64,000 nucleotides of DNA from contig NZ_QTQI01000001.1 in NCBI RefSeq assembly GCF_003853705.1, forward strand, positions 1-64,000, given 5' to 3'. Of the stretch, positions 38,142 to 47,205 are shown one piece after another (positions within the stretch are counted from its first letter, which is position 1; each line of letters begins with the position of its first letter). The notes beneath the pieces are model-generated. The model searched no databases and was not told the DNA's origin. It was given only the letters and a program-made list of their open reading frames with translations. Both the position numbers and the translations under genes were made by a program. The DNA comes from Burkholderia sp. Bp8992 (GTDB lineage: Bacteria; Pseudomonadota; Gammaproteobacteria; Burkholderiales; Burkholderiaceae).

Positions 38142-38650
38142 CGCGCGCCGATCCGCAGAACGGCGCGCATGCGCTGTTCCTGATGTTCGAGCTCGACGGC
38201 GAGCGCTATGCGCTCGACGCGGCCGGCATCGACGAGGTGCTGCCGCTCGCGGACACGAAGGCCGTGCCCGGCGCACCCGACTGGATCGCCGGGCTGCTGA
38301 TGCGCGGCGGCCAGCCGGTGCCGGTGATCGACGTGCCGATGCTGGCGCTCGGCCGGCGCGCGCATGCGCTGCGCTCGACGCGGCTCGTGATGGTCCGCTA
38401 CCGCGCGGGCGACACGGGCGTCGAGCGCACGCTCGGCCTGATCGTCGAGCGTGCGACGCAGACCATGCGGATCGACCGCGCGGCGTTCCACGCAAGCGGC
38501 ATCTCGACCGCGCGCACGCGCTGGCTCGGGCACGTCGCGGATACGCCTGACGGCGTCGTGCAGCAGGTGTCGGTGTCCGACCTGATCGACGATGTCGCGC
38601 GCCAGTATCTGTTCGACGGCCTGACGGGCCACGGGGGGGAATTCGCATGA
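38138..38650 (+). CDS. wspB: CheW-like coupling protein WspB
   Basis: The 170-residue CheW-domain protein ([32 protein letters not shown]) links receptor to kinase. It starts at a GTG inside the wspA stop (GTGA), so translation is coupled. It ends overlapping wspC by 4 bases. Confidence 0.87.
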   Translation: MTRADPQNGAHALFLMFELDGERYALDAAGIDEVLPLADTKAVPGAPDWIAGLLMRGGQPVPVIDVPMLALGRRAHALRSTRLVMVRYRAGDTGVERTLGLIVERATQTMRIDRAAFHASGISTARTRWLGHVADTPDGVVQQVSVSDLIDDVARQYLFDGLTGHGGEFA

Positions 38651-40047
38651 AAGCGTCCGAATCGCGATTTCGCGGCTGGCTGTTGCGCGAGACCGGCATC
38701 GACGCCGATTCGCTCGGCAACGATTTCCTGACGCGGGCGCTGACGGAACGCGTGCATACGCTGCAGGCGGACGGCGAGCGCATGCCGTCGGCGGCGCGGC
38801 CGCCCGTCACGCAGGAAGCGCTCGACGCGTACTGGCAGCAGCTGAACGCATCGGCCGACGAGCGGCGCGCGCTGATCGAGCTGTTCGTCGTGCCCGAGAC
38901 GTGGTTCTTCCGCGACCGCGAGGCGTTCGCGACGCTCGCGCGGCTCGCGACCGAGCGGCTTGCCGCGATGCCCGGCCGCGTGATCCGTGTGCTGAGCGCG
39001 CCGTGCTCGACGGGCGAGGAGCCGTATTCGGCGGCGATGGCGCTGCTCGACGCGGGGCTCGACCCGGCCAGCTTCGCGATCGATGCGATCGATCTCAGTG
39101 CGCGCGCGATCGAACAGGCGCGGCTCGGCTGTTACGGGCGCAACGCGTTTCGCGGGACGGCCACCGAGTTTCGGTCACGGTACTTCACGCCGGCGAGCGA
39201 CGGCTGGCTGCTCGACGAGCGCGTGCGCGCATGCGTGCAGTTCCGTCACGCGAACCTCGTCGAACCGGCCGCGGATACGGGTATCCGCTACGATTTCGTG
39301 TTCTGCCGCAACGTGCTGATCTACTTCGACCGCGACGCGCAGGATCGCGTGATCCGCTCGCTCGACGCGCTGCTCGTCGACGACGGCATGCTGTTCGTCG
39401 GGCCGGCCGAAACGGGCGTCGCGATGCGGCACGGGATGCGCTCGGCGCGCGTGCCGCTGGCGTTCGCGTTTCATCGCGAGCCGGCCGGCACGGCGATCGA
39501 CGCGGGCGCGGCCCGGTCGGCGACGCCGCTGTCGGCGGCGGCGCCGTACCGGTATGCGGAGCGCCTCACGGTCGCGCCGCTCGCGGCGACGCGCCCGGTG
39601 CTGGCCGTCGCGCCGCCGGCCTGGCGTGGCGACGCGGGGCAGCCGATCGCGGTGCCGCCGCCGGCCGTGAACACGGCCGCCTTCGACGCACGGGCCGACC
39701 TGCCGGTCGCGACGGCCGACGCGGCCGCGCCGGTTGCCGAAGGCCTCGCGCCGACGCTCGAGGATGCGCAGGCGCTCGCGAACGCGGGCGCATTCGACGA
39801 GGCCGAGCGCGTGCTCGCGCAGTTCTCGGCGCGCGTCGGGCCGCATGCCGATGCGTTCTACCTGAACGGATTGATCGCGGATGCGCGCGGGCGCGCCGCG
39901 GAAGCGGGCGACTTCTACCGGAAGGCGCTGTACCTGCGACCCACGCACCACGAAGCGCTGACCCATCTCGCGACGCTGCTCGACGTCGGCGGCGATCGTG
40001 CGGGGGCGCAATGGCTGCTCGAGCGCGCACGGCGCTCGGCCGGCTGA
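38647..40047 (+). CDS. wspC: CheR-type methyltransferase WspC with TPR tail
   Basis: The 466-residue protein has a CheR methyltransferase domain with the SAM site SAPCSTGEEPYSAAM and FCRNVLIYFD. A low-complexity Ala/Pro linker (about residues 280-370) and a C-terminal tetratricopeptide part (YLNGLIADARGRAAEAGDFY, ALYLRPTHHEAL) follow. It methylates glutamates on WspA and so raises kinase activity. The start overlaps the wspB stop as ATGA. Confidence 0.9.
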   Translation: MKASESRFRGWLLRETGIDADSLGNDFLTRALTERVHTLQADGERMPSAARPPVTQEALDAYWQQLNASADERRALIELFVVPETWFFRDREAFATLARLATERLAAMPGRVIRVLSAPCSTGEEPYSAAMALLDAGLDPASFAIDAIDLSARAIEQARLGCYGRNAFRGTATEFRSRYFTPASDGWLLDERVRACVQFRHANLVEPAADTGIRYDFVFCRNVLIYFDRDAQDRVIRSLDALLVDDGMLFVGPAETGVAMRHGMRSARVPLAFAFHREPAGTAIDAGAARSATPLSAAAPYRYAERLTVAPLAATRPVLAVAPPAWRGDAGQPIAVPPPAVNTAAFDARADLPVATADAAAPVAEGLAPTLEDAQALANAGAFDEAERVLAQFSARVGPHADAFYLNGLIADARGRAAEAGDFYRKALYLRPTHHEALTHLATLLDVGGDRAGAQWLLERARRSAG

Positions 40048-40093
40048 CACGAGGACGGGAACGGGACCGACACCGCGATGACCAGAGAAACTC

Positions 40094-40801
40094 ATGAACC
40101 GCGCCGCCGCTGCCATTGACGACACGACGATCGACGTCGACGATTGCTGGAACCGGATCGGCACGCGCGGCGACCGCTCGTGCGAGCGGCTGAACGACTG
40201 CCTGCGCTGCCTGAACTGCCCGGTCTACGCGTCTCACGCGGCGAAGCTGCTCGAGCGTCCGCTCGACGCCGCCGAGCGGGCCGACGCGACGCGCCGGATC
40301 GGTGCGTTCGGCGCCAAGCACGCGGGCGGCGACGACGGCGACACGCACCATGCGGCGCTGGCGTTCCGCGTGGCCGACGAATGGCTCGCGCTGCCGATCG
40401 GCGTGCTGCGCGAGATCGCCGGCACGCGCCCGATTCATTCGCTGCCGCATCGCCGCAATTCGGCCGTGCGCGGTGTGGTCAACATTCGCGGCACGCTGCG
40501 CATCGCGATCTCGATCGGCGCGTTGCTCGGGCTCGATGCAGGCAAGGGCGGCAACCGCGATGGCGACGGCCGTTTCACGCGGCTGCTGGTCGCTGCGCAC
40601 CAGGGCGAACCGGTCGTGTTCCCGGTCGACGAAGTCGAAGGCGTGCTGCGCTTCGGCGCATCCGACTGGGTGCCGGTGCCGGCGACCGTCGGGCGTGCGA
40701 GCGCCGGCCTGTCGCGCGGCGTGCTGTCGTGGCGCGGCAAGTCGGTGGGCCTGCTCGACGACGATCGGCTGTTCGACGCCGTGACACGGAGCATGCGATG
40801 A
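40094..40801 (+). CDS. wspD: CheW-like coupling protein WspD
   Basis: The 235-residue protein has an N-terminal extension with a small cysteine group (CWNRIGTRGDRSCERL, CLRCLNCPVY) and then a CheW domain (LPIGVLREIAGTRPIHSLPH). The cysteine-rich start is typical of WspD proteins. It begins 46 bases after wspC and overlaps wspE as ATGA. Confidence 0.88.
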   Translation: MNRAAAAIDDTTIDVDDCWNRIGTRGDRSCERLNDCLRCLNCPVYASHAAKLLERPLDAAERADATRRIGAFGAKHAGGDDGDTHHAALAFRVADEWLALPIGVLREIAGTRPIHSLPHRRNSAVRGVVNIRGTLRIAISIGALLGLDAGKGGNRDGDGRFTRLLVAAHQGEPVVFPVDEVEGVLRFGASDWVPVPATVGRASAGLSRGVLSWRGKSVGLLDDDRLFDAVTRSMR

Positions 40802-43107
40802 GCGGCGATGACGACCTGAGCCACCTGTCGCTGCTCGAGCTGTATCGCGAGGAGACGCGCACGCAGACCCAGGCGCTGTCCGAGCGGCTGCTCGCGCTCG
40901 AATCGGGCGAGCCCGACTCCGTCGCGCTCGAAGCCTGCATGCGCGCCGCGCATTCGCTGAAGGGCGCCGCGCGCATCGTCGGCGTGCCGCTCGGCGTCGA
41001 CATCGCGGGGCGGATGGAGGAGTGCTTCGTCGCCGCGCAGGCCGGCACGATTTCGCTGACGGCCACGCACGTCGACGTGCTGCTCGCCGGCGTCGATTTG
41101 CTGGTGCGCGTCGGCGATCCGCAGGCGCAGCCCGTCACGCCGACCGAGATCGACGTGTTCGCGGCCGCGCTGACGGGCGCTGACGGCGCACAGACGATGC
41201 AGGCGCCCGTCGCGATGCCGCCGCCGGCGCCGCCGTCGGTCATGCCGTATCGCGACCACGACGGCGCCGCGAACGAGCCGGTCGGCGCGAGCGCCGCGGT
41301 GCCGCCGCTCGCCGTGTCGGGCGCGGTGCCCGATCCGGCGCAGGCCGGCCGCGTGGCCGGTGCCGGCGCGATGCGCCGCGTGCGTGCCGATACGCTGAAC
41401 CGGCTGCTGAGCCTGTCGGGCGAATCGCTGGTCGAATCGCGCTGGCTCAAGCCGTTCGCCGAGTCGATGCTGCGCGTGAAGCGGGCGCAGCGCGACGCGG
41501 CCCGCTCGCTCGACCTGATGGTCGAACAGTTCGCCGATGAGCTCGACGCGGGCATGCTCGCGTCGATGAACGAAGTGCGGCACATGCTCAACGACCTGCA
41601 GCGCTCGCTGGCCGAGCGCATGGACGAATTCGACCGCTTCGAGCGGCGCAGCACGCATATCGCCGAGCAGCTGTACGACGAGGCGCTGCAGTGCCGGATG
41701 CGGCCGTTCGGCGACGCGACGCGCGCGTATCCGCGCATCGTCCGCGATCTCGCGCGCTCGCTCGGCAAGCAGGTGCGCTTCTCGATCGTCGGCGAGGGCA
41801 CGCAGGTCGATCGCGACATCCTCGACCTGCTCGATGCGCCGCTCGGCCATCTGCTGCGCAACGCGATCGACCACGGCGTCGATTCGCCCGACGCGCGGCG
41901 CGCGCGCGGCAAGCCGGCCGAGGCCAGCGTGACGCTGGAGGCACGCCACAGCGCCGGCTCGCTGCTCGTCAGTGTGATCGACGACGGGCCGGGCGTCGAC
42001 ATGGACGCGCTGCGCGCGGCCGTCGTGCGCCAGCGCCTGACCGACGACGAGACCGCCGCGCGGCTGTCCGACCCCGAGCTGCTCGAATTCCTGCTGCTGC
42101 CGGGCTTCTCGATGCGCGATGCGGTGACCGACGTGTCGGGGCGCGGCGTCGGCCTCGACGCGGTGCAGGAGATGGTGCGCGGCGTGCGCGGTGCGGTGCG
42201 GATCTTCAACGAGCCGGGCGCGGGCATGCGCTTCGTGCTGCAGTTGCCGCTCACGCTGTCGGTGATCCGCAGCCTGCTCGTCGAAGTCGGCGGCGAGCCG
42301 TATGCGTTCCCGCTCGCGCACGTGCGCCGCACGCTCGAACTCGCGCACGCCGACATCGACGTGCTCGAAGGGCAGCCGCATTTTCCGTTCGACGGCCGGC
42401 GTGCGGGCCTGGTTGCCGCGCACCAGCTGCTCGACGCGGGCGAGCCCGACGCCGCGCGCACCAGCACGGCCGTCGTGGTCGTCGGCGCCGAGCCCGAGCT
42501 GTACGGCGTCGCGGTCGACCGCTTCCTCGGCGAGCGGATGCTCGTCGTGCAGCCGCTCGACAGCCGCCTGCACAAGATCCAGAACATCGCGGCCGGCGCG
42601 CTGCTCGAGAACGGCGACCCGGTACTGATCGTCGACGTCGAGGACCTGATCCGCTCGGTCGACAAGCTCGTGCGCGGCGGGCAGCTTGCGCGGCTCACGC
42701 GCGACCCGCAGCTCGCGCTCGCCGATCGTCGCCGCCGCGTGCTCGTCGTCGACGATTCGCTGACGGTGCGCGAGCTCGAACGCAAGCTGCTGGAAAAGCG
42801 CGGCTACGACGTGACCGTCGCGGTCGACGGGATGGACGGCTGGAACGCGGTGCGCAGCGACGTGTTCGATCTGGTCGTGACCGACGTCGACATGCCGCGC
42901 ATGGACGGCATCGAACTCGTCACGCTGATCAAGGGCGACCCGATGCTCAAGCGCGTGCCGGTGATGATCGTGTCGTACAAGGATCGCGACGAGGATCGCC
43001 GCCGCGGGCTCGATGCCGGCGCCGACTACTACCTCGCGAAAAGCAGCTTCCACGACGAGGCGCTGCTCGACGCCGTGCACGACCTGATCGGAGGCGCGCG
43101 CGGATGA
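40798..43107 (+). CDS. wspE: CheA-type histidine kinase with receiver, WspE
   Basis: The 769-residue hybrid kinase has an N-terminal Hpt domain with phospho-accepting His52 (AHSLKGAARI) and an Ala/Pro-rich linker. Dimerisation and HATPase domains (LLRNAIDHGVDSP, VSGRGVGLDAVQ), a CheW-like domain and a C-terminal receiver (VLVVDDSLTVRELE, VVTDVDMPRMDGIELV) follow. It phosphorylates WspF and the output regulator. The output partner in this cluster would be the receiver-kinase protein at 35208, which is inference. Stop and wspF start overlap as ATGA. Confidence 0.92.
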   Translation: MSGDDDLSHLSLLELYREETRTQTQALSERLLALESGEPDSVALEACMRAAHSLKGAARIVGVPLGVDIAGRMEECFVAAQAGTISLTATHVDVLLAGVDLLVRVGDPQAQPVTPTEIDVFAAALTGADGAQTMQAPVAMPPPAPPSVMPYRDHDGAANEPVGASAAVPPLAVSGAVPDPAQAGRVAGAGAMRRVRADTLNRLLSLSGESLVESRWLKPFAESMLRVKRAQRDAARSLDLMVEQFADELDAGMLASMNEVRHMLNDLQRSLAERMDEFDRFERRSTHIAEQLYDEALQCRMRPFGDATRAYPRIVRDLARSLGKQVRFSIVGEGTQVDRDILDLLDAPLGHLLRNAIDHGVDSPDARRARGKPAEASVTLEARHSAGSLLVSVIDDGPGVDMDALRAAVVRQRLTDDETAARLSDPELLEFLLLPGFSMRDAVTDVSGRGVGLDAVQEMVRGVRGAVRIFNEPGAGMRFVLQLPLTLSVIRSLLVEVGGEPYAFPLAHVRRTLELAHADIDVLEGQPHFPFDGRRAGLVAAHQLLDAGEPDAARTSTAVVVVGAEPELYGVAVDRFLGERMLVVQPLDSRLHKIQNIAAGALLENGDPVLIVDVEDLIRSVDKLVRGGQLARLTRDPQLALADRRRRVLVVDDSLTVRELERKLLEKRGYDVTVAVDGMDGWNAVRSDVFDLVVTDVDMPRMDGIELVTLIKGDPMLKRVPVMIVSYKDRDEDRRRGLDAGADYYLAKSSFHDEALLDAVHDLIGGARG

Positions 43108-44123
43108 ACATCGGCATCGTCAACGACCTGCCGCTGGCCGTGGAGGCGCTGCGCCGCGTGATCGCGCTGCGCGCGGACCACCGCGTGCTGTGGGTTGCGA
43201 CCGACGGCGACGAGGCGGTGGATTTCTGCGTCGCCCATCCGCCCGACGTCGTGCTGATGGATCTCGTGATGCCGAAGGTCGACGGCGTTGCCGCGACGCG
43301 CCGGATCATGGCGCGCGCGCCGTGCGCGATCCTGATCGTGACGGCGAGCGTCAGTGCGAACACGTCGTCGGTGTACGAGGCGATGGGGGCCGGCGCGCTC
43401 GATGCGGTCGACACGCCGACACTCGCGCTCGGGCTGTCGGCCGACGGGTCGCCGCAGGCGCTGCTCGCGAAGATCGACCAGATCGGCCGGCTGCTGGAAA
43501 GCCGGACGGCGGCGCTCGTCCCGCCGGGGCCGGCGCCCGCGCGCGGCCAGCCGACGCTCGTCGCGATCGGTGCGTCGGCGGGCGGGCCGACCGCGCTCAC
43601 CGCGCTGCTGCGCGCGCTGCCGGCCGATTTCCCGGCCGCGCTCGTGATCGTCCAGCACGTGGACCAGGCGTTTGCGTACGGAATGGCCGAGTGGCTCGAC
43701 GGCTATACGCGGCTGCCGGTGCGCGTCGCGCGGCAGGGCAGTGTGCCGCAGGCCGGCGAGGTGCTGCTCGCGGCGACCAACGACCACCTTTACCTGTCGC
43801 CGCGCGGCGTGCTCGGCTATACGCGGCATCCGGTCGAGACGCCGTACCGGCCGTCGATCGACGTGTTCTTCAACAGCGTCGCGGACGGCTGGCAGGGCGA
43901 CGCGCTCGGTGTGCTGCTGACGGGCATGGGGCGCGATGGTGCGCTCGGGCTGAAGGCGATGCGCGCGAAGGGCTGCTACACGATCGCGCAGGACGAGGCG
44001 ACCAGCGCCGTCTACGGGATGCCGAAGGCGGCCGCGGCGATCGGCGCGGCGTCGGCGATCCTGCCGCTCGAGCGGATCGCGCCGCAACTGGTTTCGCGCA
44101 TCACGCGCCCGCTGCGCGACTGA
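43104..44123 (+). CDS. wspF: CheB-type methylesterase WspF
   Basis: The 339-residue protein has a receiver domain (acceptor Asp53 in LMDLVMPKVDG) and a methylesterase domain with serine in IGASAGGPTAL, histidine in VQHVDQ and aspartate in TGMGRDGALGL. It demethylates WspA and lowers signalling; its loss gives wrinkly or small-colony biofilm variants in relatives. It is the last gene of the cluster. No wspR gene follows, and the fluoride riboswitch unit begins within 20 bases. Confidence 0.92.
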   Translation: MNIGIVNDLPLAVEALRRVIALRADHRVLWVATDGDEAVDFCVAHPPDVVLMDLVMPKVDGVAATRRIMARAPCAILIVTASVSANTSSVYEAMGAGALDAVDTPTLALGLSADGSPQALLAKIDQIGRLLESRTAALVPPGPAPARGQPTLVAIGASAGGPTALTALLRALPADFPAALVIVQHVDQAFAYGMAEWLDGYTRLPVRVARQGSVPQAGEVLLAATNDHLYLSPRGVLGYTRHPVETPYRPSIDVFFNSVADGWQGDALGVLLTGMGRDGALGLKAMRAKGCYTIAQDEATSAVYGMPKAAAAIGAASAILPLERIAPQLVSRITRPLRD

Positions 44124-44141
44124 CGGCGCGCCGCGGTTGCG

Positions 44142-44171
44142 TTGCCGGCGAGGTACGGCGTCGCTTACAAT
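44142..44171 (+). promoter_or_regulatory. Promoter of the fluoride riboswitch unit
   Basis: -35 TTGCCG (44142-44147) and -10 TACAAT (44166-44171) are 18 bases apart. Transcription would begin near 44178, a few bases before the riboswitch. Confidence 0.6.
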
Positions 44172-44179
44172 GGCGGCCT

Positions 44180-44272
44180 GCGGAGATGGCATGCCTCCCT
44201 GCGGTCGTTCCCGGCGCGTTGCGCGCGGTGCGGCCCTCAACCGCCGGTTTGCCCGGCTGATGATGCCTGCGT
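44180..44272 (+). ncRNA. Fluoride riboswitch (crcB motif)
   Basis: The crcB RNA landmarks occur in order: GGAGATGGCATGCCTCC (44182-44198), AACCGCC (44239-44245) and CTGATGATGCCT (44257-44268). The GGCAT in the first loop (44188-44192) can pair with ATGCC (44263-44267), the pseudoknot of this class. Binding of fluoride with magnesium turns on the downstream gene. The location directly ahead of a CLC transporter is a typical genomic setting. Confidence 0.9.
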
Positions 44273-44274
44273 GT

Positions 44275-44290
44275 TCCTGGGTCGTCAGGA
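44275..44290 (+). promoter_or_regulatory. Hairpin overlapping a strong Shine-Dalgarno sequence
   Basis: TCCTG (44275-44279) pairs with CAGGA (44286-44290) and covers part of AGGAGG (44287-44292). This could be part of the riboswitch expression platform. The AGGAGG best serves an ATG at 44306, which is out of frame with the transporter. Confidence 0.4.
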
Positions 44291-44355
44291 GGTCGCAGGC
44301 CGTCGATGCGGTATTCTGCCGCCCAGGTTTGGATGTTCCGTCGAATCTGGAAATC

Positions 44356-45597
44356 ATGTTTTTCACGACTTCTGCCGATCTTCTCGCGACCGTGCGCTAC
44401 GTGTGCCGCTGGCTCGCGCTCTCAGCCCTGCTCGGCGCGCTCGCCGGCACGGCGTCCGCGCTGTTCCTGATCGCGCTCGACTGGGCGACCGGCACGCGCA
44501 TCGCGCATCCGTGGCTGCTGTGGGGGCTGCCGGCCGCCGGTTTTGCCACCGGCTGGATCTATCACCGTTTCGGCCAGTCGGTCGCGCGCGGCAACAACCT
44601 GCTGATCGACGAGATCCACGACCCGAAGGCGCTCGTGCCGAAGCGGATGGCGCCGCTCGTGCTCGTCGCGACCGTCGTCACGCACCTGTTCGGCGGCTCG
44701 GCCGGCCGCGAGGGCACGGCCGTGCAGATGGGCGGTGCGCTGGCCGATCGCATCACGCACGTGTTCCGCCTCGATCGCGAGCATCGCCGCGTGCTGCTGA
44801 TGGGCGGCATCGCGGCCGGTTTCGCGTCGGTGTTCGGCACGCCGCTCGCGGGCGCCGTGTTCGGGCTCGAGGTGCTCGCGATCGGGCGCGTGCGGTACGA
44901 CGCGCTGCTGACCTGCGTCGCGTCGGCGATCGTCGCGGACGTCGTGTGCCGCGCGTGGGGCGTGCATCACACGGCCTATGCGATTCCGCTCGTGCCGGCC
45001 GTGTCGTCGACGGGGCTGGCCGTGACGATCGTCGCGGGCGTCGCGTTCGGCGTCGTCGGGCGGCTGTTCGCGTTCGCGACGCATGCGCTGACCGCATGGT
45101 TCCGGCGCGTCGTCCGCCATGCGCCGCTACAGCCGGTGCTCGGCGGCCTGCTCGTCGCGGCGGCCGCCACCGTGCTGAACGTGCCGCAGTATCTCGGCCT
45201 CGGCATCCCGACGATCGAAGCCGCGTTTCACGGCCCGCTGCCGCTGTACGATTTCGCGGGCAAGTTCGCGTTCACGGTCGTCACGCTCGCGTCGGGGTTC
45301 AAGGGCGGCGAAGTGACGCCGCTGTTCTACATCGGCGCGACGCTCGGCAACGCGCTTGGCCAGGTGCTGGCGCTGCCGGTGCCGGTTCTCGCCGGGCTCG
45401 GGTTCGTCGCGGTGTTCGCGGGCGCGGCCAACACGCCGATCGCGTCGACGATCATGGCGATCGAACTGTTCGGCGCGGACATCGGCGTGTACGCGATCGT
45501 CGCGTGTGTCGTCGCTTATCTGTTTTCGGGGCACGCGGGGATTTACCGCGCGCAGCGCGTGGCGGTGGGGAAGGGGACGCAGGCCGAGGTGGAATGA
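44356..45597 (+). CDS. eriC: CLC-type fluoride/proton antiporter
   Basis: The 413-residue CLC-family membrane protein carries GSAGREGTAVQ (GREGT at 117-121). The usual chloride-type motif ends GREGP or GKEGP; the Thr form is typical of fluoride-exporting CLC(F) proteins. The first filter region reads RGNNLLIDEIHDP (about 78-90) instead of GSGIPE. A fluoride riboswitch lies directly upstream, which supports this role. The ATG at 44356 starts the protein after the RNA; longer in-frame readings would run through the riboswitch. The gene symbol follows general usage for this family and is tentative. Confidence 0.88.
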   Translation: MFFTTSADLLATVRYVCRWLALSALLGALAGTASALFLIALDWATGTRIAHPWLLWGLPAAGFATGWIYHRFGQSVARGNNLLIDEIHDPKALVPKRMAPLVLVATVVTHLFGGSAGREGTAVQMGGALADRITHVFRLDREHRRVLLMGGIAAGFASVFGTPLAGAVFGLEVLAIGRVRYDALLTCVASAIVADVVCRAWGVHHTAYAIPLVPAVSSTGLAVTIVAGVAFGVVGRLFAFATHALTAWFRRVVRHAPLQPVLGGLLVAAAATVLNVPQYLGLGIPTIEAAFHGPLPLYDFAGKFAFTVVTLASGFKGGEVTPLFYIGATLGNALGQVLALPVPVLAGLGFVAVFAGAANTPIASTIMAIELFGADIGVYAIVACVVAYLFSGHAGIYRAQRVAVGKGTQAEVE

Positions 45598-45677
45598 GGC
45601 GGGGGCGAACGTCCGTCCCCATCGGCCGAGCGGTGTTTCCGTTCACTGCATGCCGGACATCAACCGAGAGACATTCG

Positions 45678-46262
45678 ATGACGCTGGACGACTTTCTGAC
45701 CGAAGCGAAGCGCCTTGCCAGGCCATGCCGCCTCTACCGCTTCGCGGACGACGGCGAACCCGTCACCGGCTACTGGCATGGGGTCGACGACGGCGCGTTG
45801 TGTATCTCCGTCGAGCGCGACGGAACCTGGCTGAACGTGTACCTCGACGAAAACGGCACGGGCGGCCGCGCGGAGGCTTCCGCGCAACCCGTGCGCGCCG
45901 GCCGCCCGCTGTGCCGATCCGACGCGATGTCGCTTCCGCCGGTCGACGCGCTGTTCCGCTTCGGCTCCGCCGCGATCGGCGCGTACCTCGCTGCACACGG
46001 CTGGCAGCGCGACTGGGGATTCAACGGCAACTTCAAGGGCGCGGCCGCGCACGACTACGAGCGCGAGTGGATGGCGCAATGCCCGCTCTACACGGGCGGC
46101 GTGGTGGCCGTCGCGGGCGGGTGGAACATGCCATGGCCCGACGACGACTGGAATGAACTGACGGATCTCGAGTTCGTTCTCTGGACGTTCGAGGATTCGG
46201 AACCGTGGGTCGAGGTGTTTTTCGACGGCAGCCGGTACTCGGTGATCCAGCGGATCACCTAG
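45678..46262 (+). CDS. Conserved-looking protein of unknown function
   Basis: The 194-residue soluble protein begins MTLDDFLTEAKRLARPCRLY. It is rich in Trp and aromatic residues, for example GYWHGV, RDWGFNGNF and VEVFFDGSRYSVIQR. There is no signal peptide or membrane segment. The ATG at 45678 has GAGAG upstream. It follows the fluoride transporter by 80 bases and converges with riboflavin synthase, 18 bases from it. I recognise no family. Confidence 0.7.
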   Translation: MTLDDFLTEAKRLARPCRLYRFADDGEPVTGYWHGVDDGALCISVERDGTWLNVYLDENGTGGRAEASAQPVRAGRPLCRSDAMSLPPVDALFRFGSAAIGAYLAAHGWQRDWGFNGNFKGAAAHDYEREWMAQCPLYTGGVVAVAGGWNMPWPDDDWNELTDLEFVLWTFEDSEPWVEVFFDGSRYSVIQRIT

Positions 46263-46280
46263 CACGCGGGTAATCGGCCT

Positions 46281-46994
46281 TTACTGCTTCGGCAGCCGCG
46301 CGACATTGCGCGCCAGCAGTTCTTCGATATCGATGCCTTTTTCCGCCAGCAGCGCGGTGACGACGCCGTTCAATTCGCCGAGCGTTTCCTTGACCGATTC
46401 GCGGATCGTATCGACGACGACCTGGGTGCTGCGCTCGATCTCGATGTTGACCTTGTCGTTGACGCCCTTTGCATCGAACGTGGTCGCGCGGCGCGTTTCG
46501 GGAATCAGCCAGACGTCGAACCAGCCTTCGTCGCGATTGACGTCCGATACGGTGAGGCTGCAGCCGTTGATCGCGATGTAGCCTTTCGCGAACACATAGC
46601 GCTTGAACTCGGCAGGCACGCCGATGCGGATCATCCGGTTGTGCTCGGACGATGCGATGTGCAGGATGGTCCCCGGGAAATCGACGTGACCGGACAGCGG
46701 ATGCCCGCCGATCTCCGCGCCGTCCTTCGCGGCCCGCTCGACGTTGACCCGCGCGCCGGTCGTGAGGTCGGCCAGCGTGGTGATCCGCAGGCTCGGCAAC
46801 ATGATGTCGAAGTCGATCAGCTCCGGCGAATGGATGGTCGTCACCGTCAGGCAGACGCCATCGACCGACACGCTGGCGCCGATCTCGATCTCGTCGGTGA
46901 AGCGCTCGGGGAATGCGATGCTGAACGTCCTCAGTTCGCCGTGATCCTTGATGGCGTTGATGGTGCCAACACCCTGAACAATGCCTGTAAACAT
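46281..46994 (-). CDS. ribE: Riboflavin synthase, alpha subunit
   Basis: The 237-residue enzyme makes riboflavin from two molecules of 6,7-dimethyl-8-ribityllumazine. Both lumazine-binding repeats are visible: MFTGIVQGVG with VSVDGVCLTV, and GGHPLSGHVDFPG with AINGCSLTV. The C-terminal tail is longer than in E. coli (about 25 extra residues). It stands alone, without other riboflavin genes and without a recognisable FMN riboswitch. Confidence 0.93.
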   Translation of the reverse strand: MFTGIVQGVGTINAIKDHGELRTFSIAFPERFTDEIEIGASVSVDGVCLTVTTIHSPELIDFDIMLPSLRITTLADLTTGARVNVERAAKDGAEIGGHPLSGHVDFPGTILHIASSEHNRMIRIGVPAEFKRYVFAKGYIAINGCSLTVSDVNRDEGWFDVWLIPETRRATTFDAKGVNDKVNIEIERSTQVVVDTIRESVKETLGELNGVVTALLAEKGIDIEELLARNVARLPKQ

Positions 46995-47098
46995 GGTCTG
47001 CCTTTCGTCGCGAATTGCCTGGCCGACATGATAAGTGATCCCGGCGGCGGACACTTGCGCGGCGCGCGGTTCGGCGCCGCCGTGCACGTGTCGCGAGC

Positions 47099-47124
47099 AA
47101 AAAAAGCCGTGCGCATGGCACGGC
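47099..47124 (-). terminator. Rho-independent terminator after the ABC exporter
   Basis: On the minus strand GCCGTGC pairs with GCACGGC (7 bp) around CATGC and is followed by seven T residues. It lies about 80 bases past the ABC exporter stop. Confidence 0.88.
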
Positions 47125-47205
47125 CTCGATCCAGAACCGATTGTCGCCGACATGGCCCGGGCGGCGCTGACCACGCCGCCCGGGCCGTGTCGCGACACGC
47201 TTGCG

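Noticed and set aside
44137-44355. Longer CLC reading starting at 44137
   Set aside because: It would translate the fluoride riboswitch; the family N-terminus fits the ATG at 44356.
46995-47098. FMN riboswitch ahead of riboflavin synthase
   Set aside because: None of the conserved RFN-element blocks could be found in the short upstream region.
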